Origin: Methylobacterium ajmalii
GTDB taxonomy: Bacteria; Pseudomonadota; Alphaproteobacteria; Rhizobiales; Beijerinckiaceae
Direction: 5' to 3'
Assembly (NCBI RefSeq): GCF_016613415.1
Contig: NZ_JACWCT010000183.1
Location: forward strand, 1 to 59,646
DNA length: 59,646 nucleotides
Position numbers and translations under genes: made by a program. The notes beneath the pieces are model-generated. The model had not been told where the DNA came from. It was given only the letters and a program-made list of their open reading frames with translations, and searched no databases. Below are positions 41,694 to 50,503 of this stretch, piece after piece. Numbering within the stretch: the first letter of the stretch is position 1; the number at the start of each line of letters is the position of its first letter.

Positions 41694-42617
41694 GCGCGGC
41701 TTTGCGGCAGGCGACCGGCCGTCGACCTGTCCCGGCCGCGCCATCTCCTCGCGCAGGAAGCGCACGAAGCTTCCCGCGAACATGCTGAGCGCGGTCCCGG
41801 CCTTCATGGCGATCCAGGTCTCGAAGACCGGCGCCTCGTCGATCGGCAGGACGCGGATGCCCGGGAAGGCGTCGTCCGCGATGGTGAACTGGTCGATCAC
41901 CGCGATGCCGAGGCCCGCCCGCACCAGCGAGCACACCGTCGAGCCGAACCGGGCCCGGATGGTGATCCCGTAGGACAGGCCGCGCTCGCGGAAGATGTCG
42001 GACATGATCCGCCCGTAGGGGTCGTTCGGGTCGATGCCGATCAGGGGATGGCGCACGATCTCCTCGGCCGAGATCGAGGTCCGGGCGGCGAGCGGATGGT
42101 CGAGCGGCACGATGCAGAACAGGCCGCCGCGGGCGAGCGGCTCGAAGGTGAGCGCGGGGTGGTCGAGGCGATAGCTCATCGCCACCACCTCGCCCTTGCC
42201 GAGCAGCAGGTAGTCGATCGCCTCCTCGAGCTTGAGGATGTTGATGTCGATGACGAGGTGGGGATAGGCCGCCCGCACCCGCTCGATCGCGCGGGGCACC
42301 ATCACGTGCGAGATCGACGGCACCGAGCCGATCAGCAGCTCCTGGCCCGCGCCTCCTTGGGTACGCTCGAGGACGAAGCGCAGGTCCTCGACCTTGTCGA
42401 AGACCGCGTTGATCTGCGCGAAGACGTGGCGTGCCTGCTCGGACGGGACCAGGCGCCCGGCCCGCCGGTCGAACAGCCGGATGCCGAGCGAGGTCTCGGT
42501 GTACTTCATCAGCCGGCTGATGCCCGGCGCCGAGACGTTGAGGAGCCGGGCCGCGCCGGCGATCGTGCCCGTCACCATCACGGCGCGGGCGACCTCGATC
42601 TGGCGCAGGGTCAACAT
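41679..42617 (-). CDS. LysR-type transcriptional regulator (hydroaromatic locus)
   Basis: A 312-aa LysR regulator. The winged helix-turn-helix lies at about 1-60 (MLTLRQIEVARAVMVTGTIA, then AARLLNVSAPGISRLMKYTE, FDRRAGRLVP). The effector-binding domain follows from about 90, with GSVPSISHVMVPRA and a LVRAGLGIAVIDQF strand. ATG 42617 is preferred, with GAGGAT upstream, over a farther Arg-rich start. It lies just upstream of the dehydrogenase and transporter on the same strand and probably controls them. It is divergent from the DUF1203 gene over 193 bp. Confidence 0.9.
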   Translation of the reverse strand: MLTLRQIEVARAVMVTGTIAGAARLLNVSAPGISRLMKYTETSLGIRLFDRRAGRLVPSEQARHVFAQINAVFDKVEDLRFVLERTQGGAGQELLIGSVPSISHVMVPRAIERVRAAYPHLVIDINILKLEEAIDYLLLGKGEVVAMSYRLDHPALTFEPLARGGLFCIVPLDHPLAARTSISAEEIVRHPLIGIDPNDPYGRIMSDIFRERGLSYGITIRARFGSTVCSLVRAGLGIAVIDQFTIADDAFPGIRVLPIDEAPVFETWIAMKAGTALSMFAGSFVRFLREEMARPGQVDGRSPAAKPRPIVT

Positions 42618-42810
42618 CGGGCATCCTCGTCGCGGCCGGGCTCTGGTCCGCCGCACGGTACATGATCGAGGAGGGGGCGGGGCAGGCGGGCTTCTGGCTC
42701 ATCACCGGCCGCGGACGGGCACGCCGCCGGACGAGGCGCGATTCGACCGCAAGAAGCGGGATGCGGCGGGGGGCCGCCGCGCCGTAGGGCGCATCCGAGG
42801 AGGTACCGCC

Positions 42811-42897
42811 ATGACCCTGATTCCCATGACCCCGGTTCCCATGACCCCGATTGCCACGACCCTCGTGCCCGTGACTCCCATCGCCGTGAATCCCGGC
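42811..42897 (+). repeat. Short tandem repeat at the start of the DUF1203 gene
   Basis: Degenerate 12- and 15-bp units of the form CCCATGACCCCG/ATT recur about six times in frame and code for MTP-I/V-P type repeats. The strongest similarity is in the first three units; later ones have drifted. Confidence 0.7.
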
Positions 42898-43386
42898 TCC
42901 ATGCTCCCGTTCCGCTGCGAGGCGATTCCCACGGAGACGGCCGACCGCTTCCGCCGCACCGGACGCGACGACCGGGGCAATGCCGTCCGGCAGATCGTCG
43001 CGACGCCTGACGGCGGGTTTCCCTGCCGCCACTGCCTGCGCCCGGCCCGGGCCGGCGAGACCGTCCTGCTCGGCTCCTACGACCTGCCGCGGCCGCTCGG
43101 GATCTACTGGACGCCGAGCCCGATCTTCCTGCACGCCGCCGATTGCCCGCGGGCCGAGGCGGTGAACGAGGTCGCCCCGATCGTGCGGGCGAACCCCCTC
43201 GTCTCCATCCGGGCCTACGACGCGGCCGACCTCTGCCTGTACGATCTCGGGCACGTCTGCTCCGGCGCCGAGGTCGACGCGCCCCTCGACCGGGCGCTGG
43301 CCGATCCCCGCACGGCCTTCGTCAACATCCACACCGCGCGGCCGGGCTGCCTGCTGACGCGGGTGGTCCGATGGATCGGCTGTTGA
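42811..43386 (+). CDS. DUF1203 protein with repetitive N-terminal extension
   Basis: A 191-aa protein. From residue 31 (MLPFRCEAIPTETADRFRRT) it matches the DUF1203 family, function unknown. Two CxxC-like clusters (CRHC near residue 73) and further Cys/His (HAADC) are present. The first 30 residues are a tandem repeat of about 4-residue units (MTLIPMTPVPMTPIATT and on), encoded by 12-15-bp DNA repeats. GAGGAGG lies 7-8 nt upstream of ATG 42811, supporting translation of the repeats. An internal ATG at 42901 would give the normal family N-terminus but has no good ribosome-binding site. Confidence 0.8.
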   Translation: MTLIPMTPVPMTPIATTLVPVTPIAVNPGSMLPFRCEAIPTETADRFRRTGRDDRGNAVRQIVATPDGGFPCRHCLRPARAGETVLLGSYDLPRPLGIYWTPSPIFLHAADCPRAEAVNEVAPIVRANPLVSIRAYDAADLCLYDLGHVCSGAEVDAPLDRALADPRTAFVNIHTARPGCLLTRVVRWIGC

Positions 43387-43483
43387 ACCCCGGGAGATCC
43401 TCGTCTTTCCTCTGTGAGTTGATCAGCAATCCTTCATGTCCGGATGCGATCCCGGCGGCAACGAGAGGGGAGGGAGTAGCCCG

Positions 43484-44872
43484 ATGTCGCCGAGCCTGCA
43501 TGCCGTCGGGGAGACGCCCGATGCCGGCATCCCGCTGTCCGAGTTGCTTGGGGCGCTCAGCCACGCCCTCGACCTCACCGAGGGCCAGCCGCCGGGCCAC
43601 TGCGTCCGCGCCACCTGGATCGGCATGCATGTCGGCCGGGAGATGGGGCTCGATCCCGACCGGCTGTGGGAGCTCTACTACACGGTGATGCTGAAGGACC
43701 TCGGCTGCTCCAGCAACGCCGCGCGGATCTGCGAGCTCTACCTCTCCGACGACATCGGCTTCAAGCGCGACTTCAAGTCGGTGAGCGACAGCCTGCCCCA
43801 GGTGCTGGGTTTCGTCTTCTCGCATACGGGGCTCAAGGCCGGCCTCGCCGAGCGATTCCGGGCCGTCCTCAACATCCTGCAGAACGGCGGCGAGATCGTC
43901 GACGACCTGATCCAGACCCGCTGCCAGCGCGGGGCCGAGATCGCCGCGCGGCTGCGCTTCCCGCCCGCCGTCTGCGAGGCGATCCACGCCCTCGACGAGC
44001 ATTGGAACGGCAAGGGCCGGCCCGACCGCCGCGCCGGGGCGGAGATCCCGCTCTACGCCCGCATCGCGCTCCTGGCGCAGGTGGTCGACGTGTTCCACAC
44101 CAGCGCCGGCCCGGCGGCGGCGCTCGCCGAGGCGCGGGCCCGGGCCGGCTCCTGGTTCGATCCCGACGCGGTGGCGGCCCTGGAGCGGGCGGCGCGGGGA
44201 GCGGGCTTCTGGGACGTGCTCGCCTCCGACGCGGTGGCGGATGCGGTCGCCGCCCTCGAGCCGGCCCGGGCCGGCGTCGTCGTCGACGAGGACTACCTCG
44301 ACGACATCGCCCGCGCCTTCGCGCAGGTGATCGACGCCAAGAGCCCCTTCACCTCCGGCCATTCCGAGCGGGTCGCGGTCTATGCCGACCTGATCGCGGC
44401 CGAGCTCGGATACGCGCCCGAGCGGCGACGCTGGCTGCGCCGGGCGGCGCTCCTGCACGACGTCGGCAAGCTCGGGGTGTCCAACGCCATCCTCGACAAG
44501 GCGGCCAAGCTCGACGACGCCGAGTGGCGCGACATGCGCAACCACGCCCTCCTGTCGGAGACGATCCTGGCCCGGGTCGCGGCCTTCCACGCCATCGCCC
44601 GGATCGGCGGCGCCCATCACGAGCGCCTCGACGGCAAGGGCTACCCCCGCGGCCTGACGGGCGACGCCATCGCGCCGGAAACCCGCATCGTCTCGGTGGC
44701 GGACGTGTTCGACGCGCTCACCGCGGACCGCCCCTACCGCGCCGCGATGCCGATCCCGAAGGCGCTGGGCATCATGCGCCAGGACGTCGGTACCGCCTTC
44801 GACCCGGCCTGCTTTTCGGCGCTCGAGCGGGTGATCGCCGGGCTCGACGGCGACCTGTCGCGGGCGGCCTGA
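43484..44872 (+). CDS. HD-GYP domain protein with a degenerate first HD domain
   Basis: A 462-aa protein. The C-terminal HD-GYP domain has HD at 325-326 (LLHDVGKLG) and HHERLDGKGYP at 378-388, the signature of cyclic-di-GMP phosphodiesterases. The N-terminal half has the same helical fold trace, but its HD position reads KDLG (LYYTVMLKDLGCSSNA), so it has probably lost metal binding and may be a sensor. No membrane segment is seen. ATG 43484 is chosen because GGGGAGGG lies upstream. The window also codes a GGDEF-EAL protein, so c-di-GMP turnover is represented twice. Confidence 0.9.
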   Translation: MSPSLHAVGETPDAGIPLSELLGALSHALDLTEGQPPGHCVRATWIGMHVGREMGLDPDRLWELYYTVMLKDLGCSSNAARICELYLSDDIGFKRDFKSVSDSLPQVLGFVFSHTGLKAGLAERFRAVLNILQNGGEIVDDLIQTRCQRGAEIAARLRFPPAVCEAIHALDEHWNGKGRPDRRAGAEIPLYARIALLAQVVDVFHTSAGPAAALAEARARAGSWFDPDAVAALERAARGAGFWDVLASDAVADAVAALEPARAGVVVDEDYLDDIARAFAQVIDAKSPFTSGHSERVAVYADLIAAELGYAPERRRWLRRAALLHDVGKLGVSNAILDKAAKLDDAEWRDMRNHALLSETILARVAAFHAIARIGGAHHERLDGKGYPRGLTGDAIAPETRIVSVADVFDALTADRPYRAAMPIPKALGIMRQDVGTAFDPACFSALERVIAGLDGDLSRAA

Positions 44873-44895
44873 CCGCCGCCCGCGCTCGAGGAGCG

Positions 44896-45267
44896 TCACT
44901 CGACCGAGGCGGTCGCCTCGACGGTGTCCCAGCCCCGCAACGGCGTCACCGCGACCGCATCGCCGGTGCGGGTGATCGCCACCGCACGGGCCGGGGCGCC
45001 GGCTTCCTGCGGTGTCGAGACCGTGACGCTCTGGCCGGGGGCCAGCACCGCCTCGAACCGGGTGGCGGGGGTGGGCGCGCGGTAGGCCAGGGTCACCACC
45101 ACCCGGTAGCCCGCGGGCTCGGGCAGGTAATAGGCCACCCCGGCGAGCGGGCCGAGATCGAGGCTCGCCGCGCCGGTCGGCCGCAGGTCCTGCGCGGAGG
45201 CGGCGGAGGCGGCCGCCAGCGTGGTGGCGGCCAGGAGTGTCGTGCGCATCGTCGTGAACAGGGTCAT
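44896..45267 (-). CDS. Secreted hypothetical protein divergent from LysR
   Basis: A 123-aa exported protein. The signal peptide is MTLFTTMRTTLLAATTLAAA, with cleavage near ASA before QDLRPTG. The mature domain is beta-rich and alternating (VVVTLAYRAPTPATRFEAVL, SVTVSTPQ) with no cysteine. I recognise no family with certainty. The longer open frame starting at 45351 lacks coding character. It is divergent from the LysR gene at 45368, a layout that suggests control by that regulator. Confidence 0.65.
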   Translation of the reverse strand: MTLFTTMRTTLLAATTLAAASAASAQDLRPTGAASLDLGPLAGVAYYLPEPAGYRVVVTLAYRAPTPATRFEAVLAPGQSVTVSTPQEAGAPARAVAITRTGDAVAVTPLRGWDTVEATASVE

Positions 45268-45310
45268 GATCGCGTGGTCCGTGTCGTGACGGGGCTCGGT
45301 GCGGCCCCGC

Positions 45311-45348
45311 ATCCATGGCCGTGATATGCGCTGCAGTGCAGCATGGAT
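45311..45348. promoter_or_regulatory. Nested dyads between the secreted gene and LysR
   Basis: The outer arms ATCCATG (45311-45317) and CATGGAT (45342-45348) enclose an inner palindrome GCTGCA-G-TGCAGC (45330-45342). The site lies 20-57 bp upstream of the LysR start in a divergent promoter region, which is the usual location of a LysR autoregulatory operator. Confidence 0.4.
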
Positions 45349-45367
45349 CAAACAGATCGCATCGATA

Positions 45368-46300
45368 ATGACTATTGATCATATCGATCTATTCCGGATC
45401 GACCTCAACCTGCTGGTGGCCCTCGACGCGCTGCTCGCCGAGCGCAGCGTGACCCGGGCGGCGGCCCGGATCGGCATCGGCCAGTCGGCGATGAGCAGCG
45501 CGCTGGCGCGGCTGCGGGTCCTGTTCGGCGACGAGCTCCTCACCCGCGCGCCCGACGGGATGCGGCCGACCCCGCGGGCGCTCGCCCTTTCCGAGCCGCT
45601 GCGGGCGCTGCTGCGCCAGGTCCAGGGCCTGGTGCGCCGGGACGAGGCGTTCGATCCGCGCACGGTGGTGCGCACCTTCACGATCAGCCTGCCCGACAGC
45701 ACCGAGGTGCTGCTCGCCACGCGGCTCCTCGCCCATCTGCGGCGGGAGGCGCCGGGGATCAGCCTGCTCCTGCGCGCCGTCGACCGGGCCCACATCCTGG
45801 AGGAGATCGACGCCGACCGGGTCGACCTCGCCGTCGACCTGTCGTTCCGCGGCCAGATGCACCACAAGCAGCGCCTGCTCTACCGCGACAGCTACGTCTG
45901 CCTGTTCAACGCCGCGCAGGTGGGGCTGACGCCGCCGATCTCGCTCGACGACTACCTGCGCTTTCCCCACGTGCTGACCAGCCTGCGCGGGACCGCCCAC
46001 GGCGTGGTGGACGACGCGCTGGCCAGGCTCGGCCTCGCCCGCACCCTCGCGGCCACCTCGCCGCGCTTCGTCGCGGTGCCGTTCCTGGTGCGCGCCGCGC
46101 CGGTGCTCACCACCATGCATGCCCGCCTGGCGCACCTCTTCGCCGAGACCCTCGGGCTGACCGTGAGCCCGGCCCCGGTCGCCCTCGACGAAGTGGCGGT
46201 GGCGATGCTCTGGCACGCCTCCTACGACGACGATCCGGCCCATCGCTGGCTGCGCGACCTGCTGCGGCGCCTGGCCGACGAGCCTGCGGTCCTGTCCTGA
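45368..46300 (+). CDS. LysR-type regulator (NodD/LeuO-like)
   Basis: A 310-aa LysR protein. The DNA-binding part is MTIDHIDLFRIDLNLLVALD, AARIGIGQSAMSSALARLR and a wing with LTRAPDGMRPTPRA, close to NodD/NahR-type sequences. The effector domain starts near 95. The target is unknown, and the divergent secreted-protein gene is the nearest candidate. Dyads lie just upstream of the start. Confidence 0.9.
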   Translation: MTIDHIDLFRIDLNLLVALDALLAERSVTRAAARIGIGQSAMSSALARLRVLFGDELLTRAPDGMRPTPRALALSEPLRALLRQVQGLVRRDEAFDPRTVVRTFTISLPDSTEVLLATRLLAHLRREAPGISLLLRAVDRAHILEEIDADRVDLAVDLSFRGQMHHKQRLLYRDSYVCLFNAAQVGLTPPISLDDYLRFPHVLTSLRGTAHGVVDDALARLGLARTLAATSPRFVAVPFLVRAAPVLTTMHARLAHLFAETLGLTVSPAPVALDEVAVAMLWHASYDDDPAHRWLRDLLRRLADEPAVLS

Positions 46301-46414
46301 CCAGCCCGCACGCCCCCTGCCGGGACGGCGCCGATGCCGCTATGCTGGCGGGATTCGCCAGGGCCGGTCCGCGACGGACCGACCCGACCTGAACCGACCG
46401 TTGGACCTCTTCCC

Positions 46415-47578
46415 GTGCGCCTGACCCAGATCACCCACCACGACCTCGACGGCTACGGCGCCGCGACCCTCGTCGCGGCCCATGCCGAGCCGGCGCGCAT
46501 CGTGCACGTCCCGCGCTACGGCGATGTCGGGCCCGTGGTCGACGACGAGCTGAAGCGTCTGGCGAAGACCAAGGCGGCCGAGATGGTGCTGATCACCGAT
46601 CTCGGCATCGAGGAGCCGACGATCGCGTTCCTGCGCCGCTTCGCCGCCATGAACCGCAAGCGCGAGGGCGACGCGCCGCACCGGCTGGTGGTGCTCGACC
46701 ACCACACCTCCTCGATCGACCAGATGCGCCGCCAGGGGCTGGAGCCGAAGGCCGACGCCGACAACCCGCGCCTGTCGCGGTTCGACCTCGGCGATCCGGC
46801 GGTGACCGTGCTGATCGACGAGAATTCGAGCGCCACCCGGATGGTCGCGACCCATCACGCCCTGTTCGCCACGAAGGCGCCCGACCCGGCCCGGGCCGAG
46901 GACCTGGCCCTGCTCGTCGCCTCGGTCGACGCCCTCGACCTGTGGCGCAAGGAGGACCCGCACTTCCCCGGCGGCTTCGCCCTCGACGAGATCTTTTGGG
47001 ACAACGTCGGCACCCTGGTGCCGGTCGGCCACCCGGCGCACGATCCCTTCGTGGCCCGCCTGCTCCTCGACGCCACGGCGACGCTGCGGGCCGGCGCCAC
47101 CCCGGCCGAGCTGGAGCGGGCCGTGCCGGCGATCCGCGGCGCGATCGTCGACGACCTGATGCGCGAGGAGCCGAGCGACGATCCCCGCCTCACCACCCGG
47201 CAGCGGATGGCCCGGGCGCTCGCCCGCTCCGACGCGCTGTTCCACGCGCTGCCGGACGGCACGCTCCTGTCCTTCGCCCTCGATGCCGGCACCTTCCAGC
47301 GGGTCTCCGACCTGGTGATGGCGAGCGGGCGCGCCAAGCGCCTCGTCAACGTGCAGCGCACCGGCACCCTGTCGTTCCGCTCGATCAACGGCACCGCCCT
47401 CGACGGCGCCCGCCTCTTCCGCGGCGGCGGCCACCAGGACGCCGCCGGCGGCAAGCTGCCGAGCGGCACCGCCTTCTCGCTCTCCGATGCCGTCGCCCAG
47501 GTCGAGCCGGTGCTCAACCCGCCGAAATCGGCGGCTGCCGACAGCCCGTTCGCGGCCCTGAAGAACTGGAAGGGCTGA
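46415..47578 (+). CDS. DHH-superfamily phosphoesterase (NrnB-like)
   Basis: A 387-aa metal-dependent phosphoesterase. Active-site motifs are HHDLDGYGA near the N-terminus, the ITDLG strand and VVLDHH (the DHH motif) at about 90. A substrate-binding DHHA1-like end follows, with GGGHQDAAGGKLP. Family members degrade short oligoribonucleotides, pAp or cyclic dinucleotides; which applies here is open. The start is GTG 46415 because VRLTQITHHDLDGYG fits the family, while the upstream open frame is Arg/Pro-rich. It lies 58 bp before the VOC gene. Confidence 0.85.
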   Translation: MRLTQITHHDLDGYGAATLVAAHAEPARIVHVPRYGDVGPVVDDELKRLAKTKAAEMVLITDLGIEEPTIAFLRRFAAMNRKREGDAPHRLVVLDHHTSSIDQMRRQGLEPKADADNPRLSRFDLGDPAVTVLIDENSSATRMVATHHALFATKAPDPARAEDLALLVASVDALDLWRKEDPHFPGGFALDEIFWDNVGTLVPVGHPAHDPFVARLLLDATATLRAGATPAELERAVPAIRGAIVDDLMREEPSDDPRLTTRQRMARALARSDALFHALPDGTLLSFALDAGTFQRVSDLVMASGRAKRLVNVQRTGTLSFRSINGTALDGARLFRGGGHQDAAGGKLPSGTAFSLSDAVAQVEPVLNPPKSAAADSPFAALKNWKG

Positions 47579-47636
47579 GGGGAGGCCCGGGGCCGTCCGG
47601 GTTCGGGCCCGGTCGGCTCCCGTCCGGAGGGGACGC

Positions 47637-48011
47637 ATGTTCACGCACGTCATGATCGGCAGCAACGACCTCGCGCGGGCGCGGCTGTTCTACGACGCCA
47701 CGTTCGCCGCCCTGGGCGGCGGGCCCGGCGCGACGGATGCCCGCGGCCGGCTGATCTATGCCCATGCGGGCGGCCGGCTGATGGTCACGACCCCGATCGA
47801 CGGCAATCCGGCGACCGCGGCCAATGGCGGGACCATCGGCCTCGCCGCCGCGAGCCGCGACCAGGTTCTCGCGTGGCACCGGGCCGGCATCGCGCAGGGC
47901 GGGACCGCGATCGAGAGCCCGCCGAGCGAACGACCGAACGGGGCCTTCGTCGCCTATCTGCGCGACCCGGACGGCAACAAGCTCACCGCCCGCACCGCCG
48001 CGACGCGGTAG
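47637..48011 (+). CDS. VOC (glyoxalase/bleomycin-resistance fold) family protein
   Basis: A 124-aa single-domain vicinal-oxygen-chelate protein. The paired beta-alpha-beta modules show as FTHVMIGSNDLARARLFYDA and, in the second half, VAYLRDPDGNKLTA with the conserved Asp-Pro-Asp-Gly turn. A metal-binding His (His4) and Glu position are partly visible, but the substrate is unknown. GGAGGGG lies before the ATG. It converges on the MBL hydrolase with an 8-bp gap. Confidence 0.88.
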   Translation: MFTHVMIGSNDLARARLFYDATFAALGGGPGATDARGRLIYAHAGGRLMVTTPIDGNPATAANGGTIGLAAASRDQVLAWHRAGIAQGGTAIESPPSERPNGAFVAYLRDPDGNKLTARTAATR

Positions 48012-48019
48012 CGACGCAG

Positions 48020-48946
48020 TCAGGCCGGCCGATACTCCGAATCGAGCGCCGGCGGGCCGTCGGTCGCGATCCGGCCGCGCTCCACCAGGTCTTCGAGATG
48101 GGCGAAGACCGAGAGGGCGGCGGCGGGCCGCAGCATCGGATCGAGGCCGGAATACAGGGCGGCGACGAGGCCCGGGATGGTGCGCTCGCCGGCCGACACG
48201 CGCTCCAGGATGCCGGCCTCGCGGGCACGGCGATGGCCGAGGAGCCCGCGCACGAAGCGCTGGGGATCGCGCACCGGGCCGCCGTGGCCGGGCCAGTACA
48301 CCGTCTCGGACCGGCCGCGCAGCTTCTCCAGGGAGGCCATGTAGGGGCCCATGGCGCCGTCGGGCGGCGCCACGATGCTGGTAGACCACGCCATGACGTG
48401 GTCGCCGGAAAACAGCGCGTCCTCCTCCGCGAAGGCGAAGGCGAGATGGTTCATGGTGTGGCCGGGGGTCGCGAGCGCCGTCAGGGTCCAGCCCGGCCCG
48501 GTCGCGCTCTCGCCCTCGGCGAGCTCCCGGTCGGGCCGGTGGTCGGCATCGCCCGCGGCGTCGAGGCGGCCCTGCTCGAGACCGCGCACGGCGCGGGCCG
48601 GTCGGTGCGGCCCGCAGCCGACGATCGGCGCGCCGGTCGCCGCCTGGAGCGGGCGGGCGCCGGGTGAGTGGTCGCGGTGGGTGTGGGTGACGAAGATCGC
48701 CGCGATGGTCTCGCCGTCGAGTGCCGCCAGCAGGGCCGCCCGGTGCTCCGGGTGGTCCGGGCCGGGATCGATCACCGCGACGCGGCCGTGCCCGACCACG
48801 TACGTGCAGGTGCCGCTCTGGGTGAAGGGCCCGGCATTGGGGCAGACGAGACGCCGGACGAGGGGCGAGACCGCCTCGACCCGACCGCTCGCCGGGGCCT
48901 CGCGCTGGAAGGCGGGCGCCGCCTCGGTTGGCTCAGATTCGCTCAC
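48020..48946 (-). CDS. MBL-fold metallohydrolase (LACTB2-like)
   Basis: A 308-aa metallo-beta-lactamase-fold enzyme. The metal motif THTHRDH begins near 87. Further ligands are in TPGHTMNHLAF, the Asp of FSGDHVM and YWPGHGGPV. A C-terminal winged-helix-like region (LERVSAGERTIPGLVAALY) is typical of the LACTB2/RNase-Z-like branch. The start is GTG at 48946. The substrate could be RNA or a small thioester and cannot be decided. The gene is convergent with the VOC gene. Confidence 0.88.
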   Translation of the reverse strand: MSESEPTEAAPAFQREAPASGRVEAVSPLVRRLVCPNAGPFTQSGTCTYVVGHGRVAVIDPGPDHPEHRAALLAALDGETIAAIFVTHTHRDHSPGARPLQAATGAPIVGCGPHRPARAVRGLEQGRLDAAGDADHRPDRELAEGESATGPGWTLTALATPGHTMNHLAFAFAEEDALFSGDHVMAWSTSIVAPPDGAMGPYMASLEKLRGRSETVYWPGHGGPVRDPQRFVRGLLGHRRAREAGILERVSAGERTIPGLVAALYSGLDPMLRPAAALSVFAHLEDLVERGRIATDGPPALDSEYRPA

Positions 48947-49315
48947 CGGACCGGCTCCTGACGCGGCGTGGACGGGGACGCGTCCGGGTTAGCCGGCGTG
49001 GCCCCGCCCTGTCGAGGCCCGGCCCGGTCTTCGCCGCGCGCCCGTCAGCTCACCATCCAGGCCCAGCAGAGCAATCCTGCGAAGAACAGGCCCGAGCTCA
49101 AAAACACGGCCGCGACTTCGCGGTACTGCAGCAAACGATTCTCGAGCGCGGGCGACATGGCGGGCGACAGCATGTTGGGGGGGAAGCCGGAGCAGCCGGA
49201 ACCAGAACATTGTCCTCCCGCGGGCCTGTGAATCGCAAGCGCCGCGAGAGGGTGGAACCGCGTAAGACCGGCCCTGTCTCCGGACCGCAACAGGCGGCCG
49301 GGCCGGCCTGCGCGC
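48947..49315. other. Intergenic region between MBL and DUF2865 genes
   Basis: This 369-bp stretch holds one possible short membrane-peptide gene (49045-49158, minus). Apart from it I see only GC-rich spacer, with a run of Gs at 49174-49183. Confidence 0.5.
49045..49158 (-). CDS. Possible 37-aa single-span membrane peptide
   Basis: A short open frame with the pattern of a real small membrane protein: a charged N-terminus (MSPALENRLLQYREV), then one hydrophobic helix (AAVFLSSGLFFAGLLCWAWM), then stop. A start five codons upstream (49173) is also open. No good ribosome-binding site precedes either start, so support rests on the amphipathic-then-hydrophobic sequence alone. Confidence 0.4.
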   Translation of the reverse strand: MSPALENRLLQYREVAAVFLSSGLFFAGLLCWAWMVS

Positions 49316-50359
49316 CTACCGGAACGGGGAGGGCGCCACGACCCGGACCGGCAGGAAGCCGGCATCGCTCACCACCTCGGCAAAGCCGACCGCGCGCGAG
49401 GCGTAGCGCAGGCGTCCGGCGTCGCCCTGGCCTTGGCCCTTGGCGGCAGCCGCCAGGGTGCGGCGGAACTCGGCCCGGGCGCGCTCCTGGCGCGTCACGT
49501 CGAGGGTGCGGTCGAGGTCGCGTCGCGCCGTGGCCGAGAGGGCGCCGGCGCGGCGGAACTCGACGAAGCGCGCCTCCCCGGCGCGGTCGCGGCCGGCGAA
49601 GATCGTCGCGCCGACGGCCCGGGGGCCGGGCCCGGCCGCCACCGCGTCGCCGGGCCGGAGGGTGGCGTCGCGCAGGAGCAGCCGGGCGTAGCCGCCCTCG
49701 CCGGGCCGGCAGGCGCAGCTCTGCACCTGGCGCGTCCGGTAGATGTAGGCCGCCGCGAGGCTGCGGTAGGGGCGGCCGTCGAGGCTGACCGCCCGGTCGA
49801 GCTCCTGGCCGGCGCGCAACGTGTAGAGGGCGGTCTGGGCGCCCGGGCAGGCGGCCTGGCAGGCCTCCTGATGCGCCGGCAGGGCGTCGCGCCCCTCGAG
49901 GTTGGCGAGCGGGAACATGTAGCCGTCGCAGGTGCGCACGCAGACGGTGCGGTCGTGGCTGCCGGCGACCCCGCCCGGCGTCTCGGTCCGTTCGACCGCG
50001 AGGCGCAGGCGGGGACGCTGCGGGGCCTGCGGCGAGGCCGATCTCGGCAGGGACGCCTGCGGGCGGTGCACCGGGGTGACCCAGCGCGGCGCATCGACGG
50101 CGACGGTCGCCGGGCGGCTGGTCCAGCGGATCCGCCGCTCGCGCAACGCCGCCTGGGGCCGGGGCGCACGTGCCGGCAGGCCGAGGCTGCGCGGCACCTC
50201 GCCGAGGAGAAAGTCGAGCACGCCGGCATCGTCCGCGGCCTGCACCAGGGTGGTGCCGGCCCCCACGCCGCCGAGGCCGAGCAGCAGGCCGAGGGCGAGG
50301 CTCCGCACGAGGGCGCGCGAGCGGCCGCCGCCGGGCTTCATCAGGTTGGGGACGGTCAC
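49316..50359 (-). CDS. DUF2865 secreted protein
   Basis: A 347-aa exported protein with a signal peptide or anchor near residues 18-42 (LALGLLLGLGGVGAG, then VQAADD). The DUF2865 region, common in Hyphomicrobiales, centres on VCVRTCDGYMFPL at about 138-150. Further cysteines (QEACQAACPG, SCACRPG) suggest disulfides in the periplasm. The start is GTG 50359; a later ATG (50341, MKPGGG) is an alternative. The function of the family is unknown. It is not in an evident operon. Confidence 0.82.
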   Translation of the reverse strand: MTVPNLMKPGGGRSRALVRSLALGLLLGLGGVGAGTTLVQAADDAGVLDFLLGEVPRSLGLPARAPRPQAALRERRIRWTSRPATVAVDAPRWVTPVHRPQASLPRSASPQAPQRPRLRLAVERTETPGGVAGSHDRTVCVRTCDGYMFPLANLEGRDALPAHQEACQAACPGAQTALYTLRAGQELDRAVSLDGRPYRSLAAAYIYRTRQVQSCACRPGEGGYARLLLRDATLRPGDAVAAGPGPRAVGATIFAGRDRAGEARFVEFRRAGALSATARRDLDRTLDVTRQERARAEFRRTLAAAAKGQGQGDAGRLRYASRAVGFAEVVSDAGFLPVRVVAPSPFR

Positions 50360-50503
50360 GGGGGAGCCTCACCGAAGGTTAAGGCCAATTAACCCCTCGC
50401 CCCGGACCCCCGCAACTGCGGAGAACCGCTGAGATAACAGCTTCATGACTCGCGGGCGCGGGTGTCTCGACTCCGCCCGGCGCCCGCCCGGGGCTGCGCC
50501 CGT

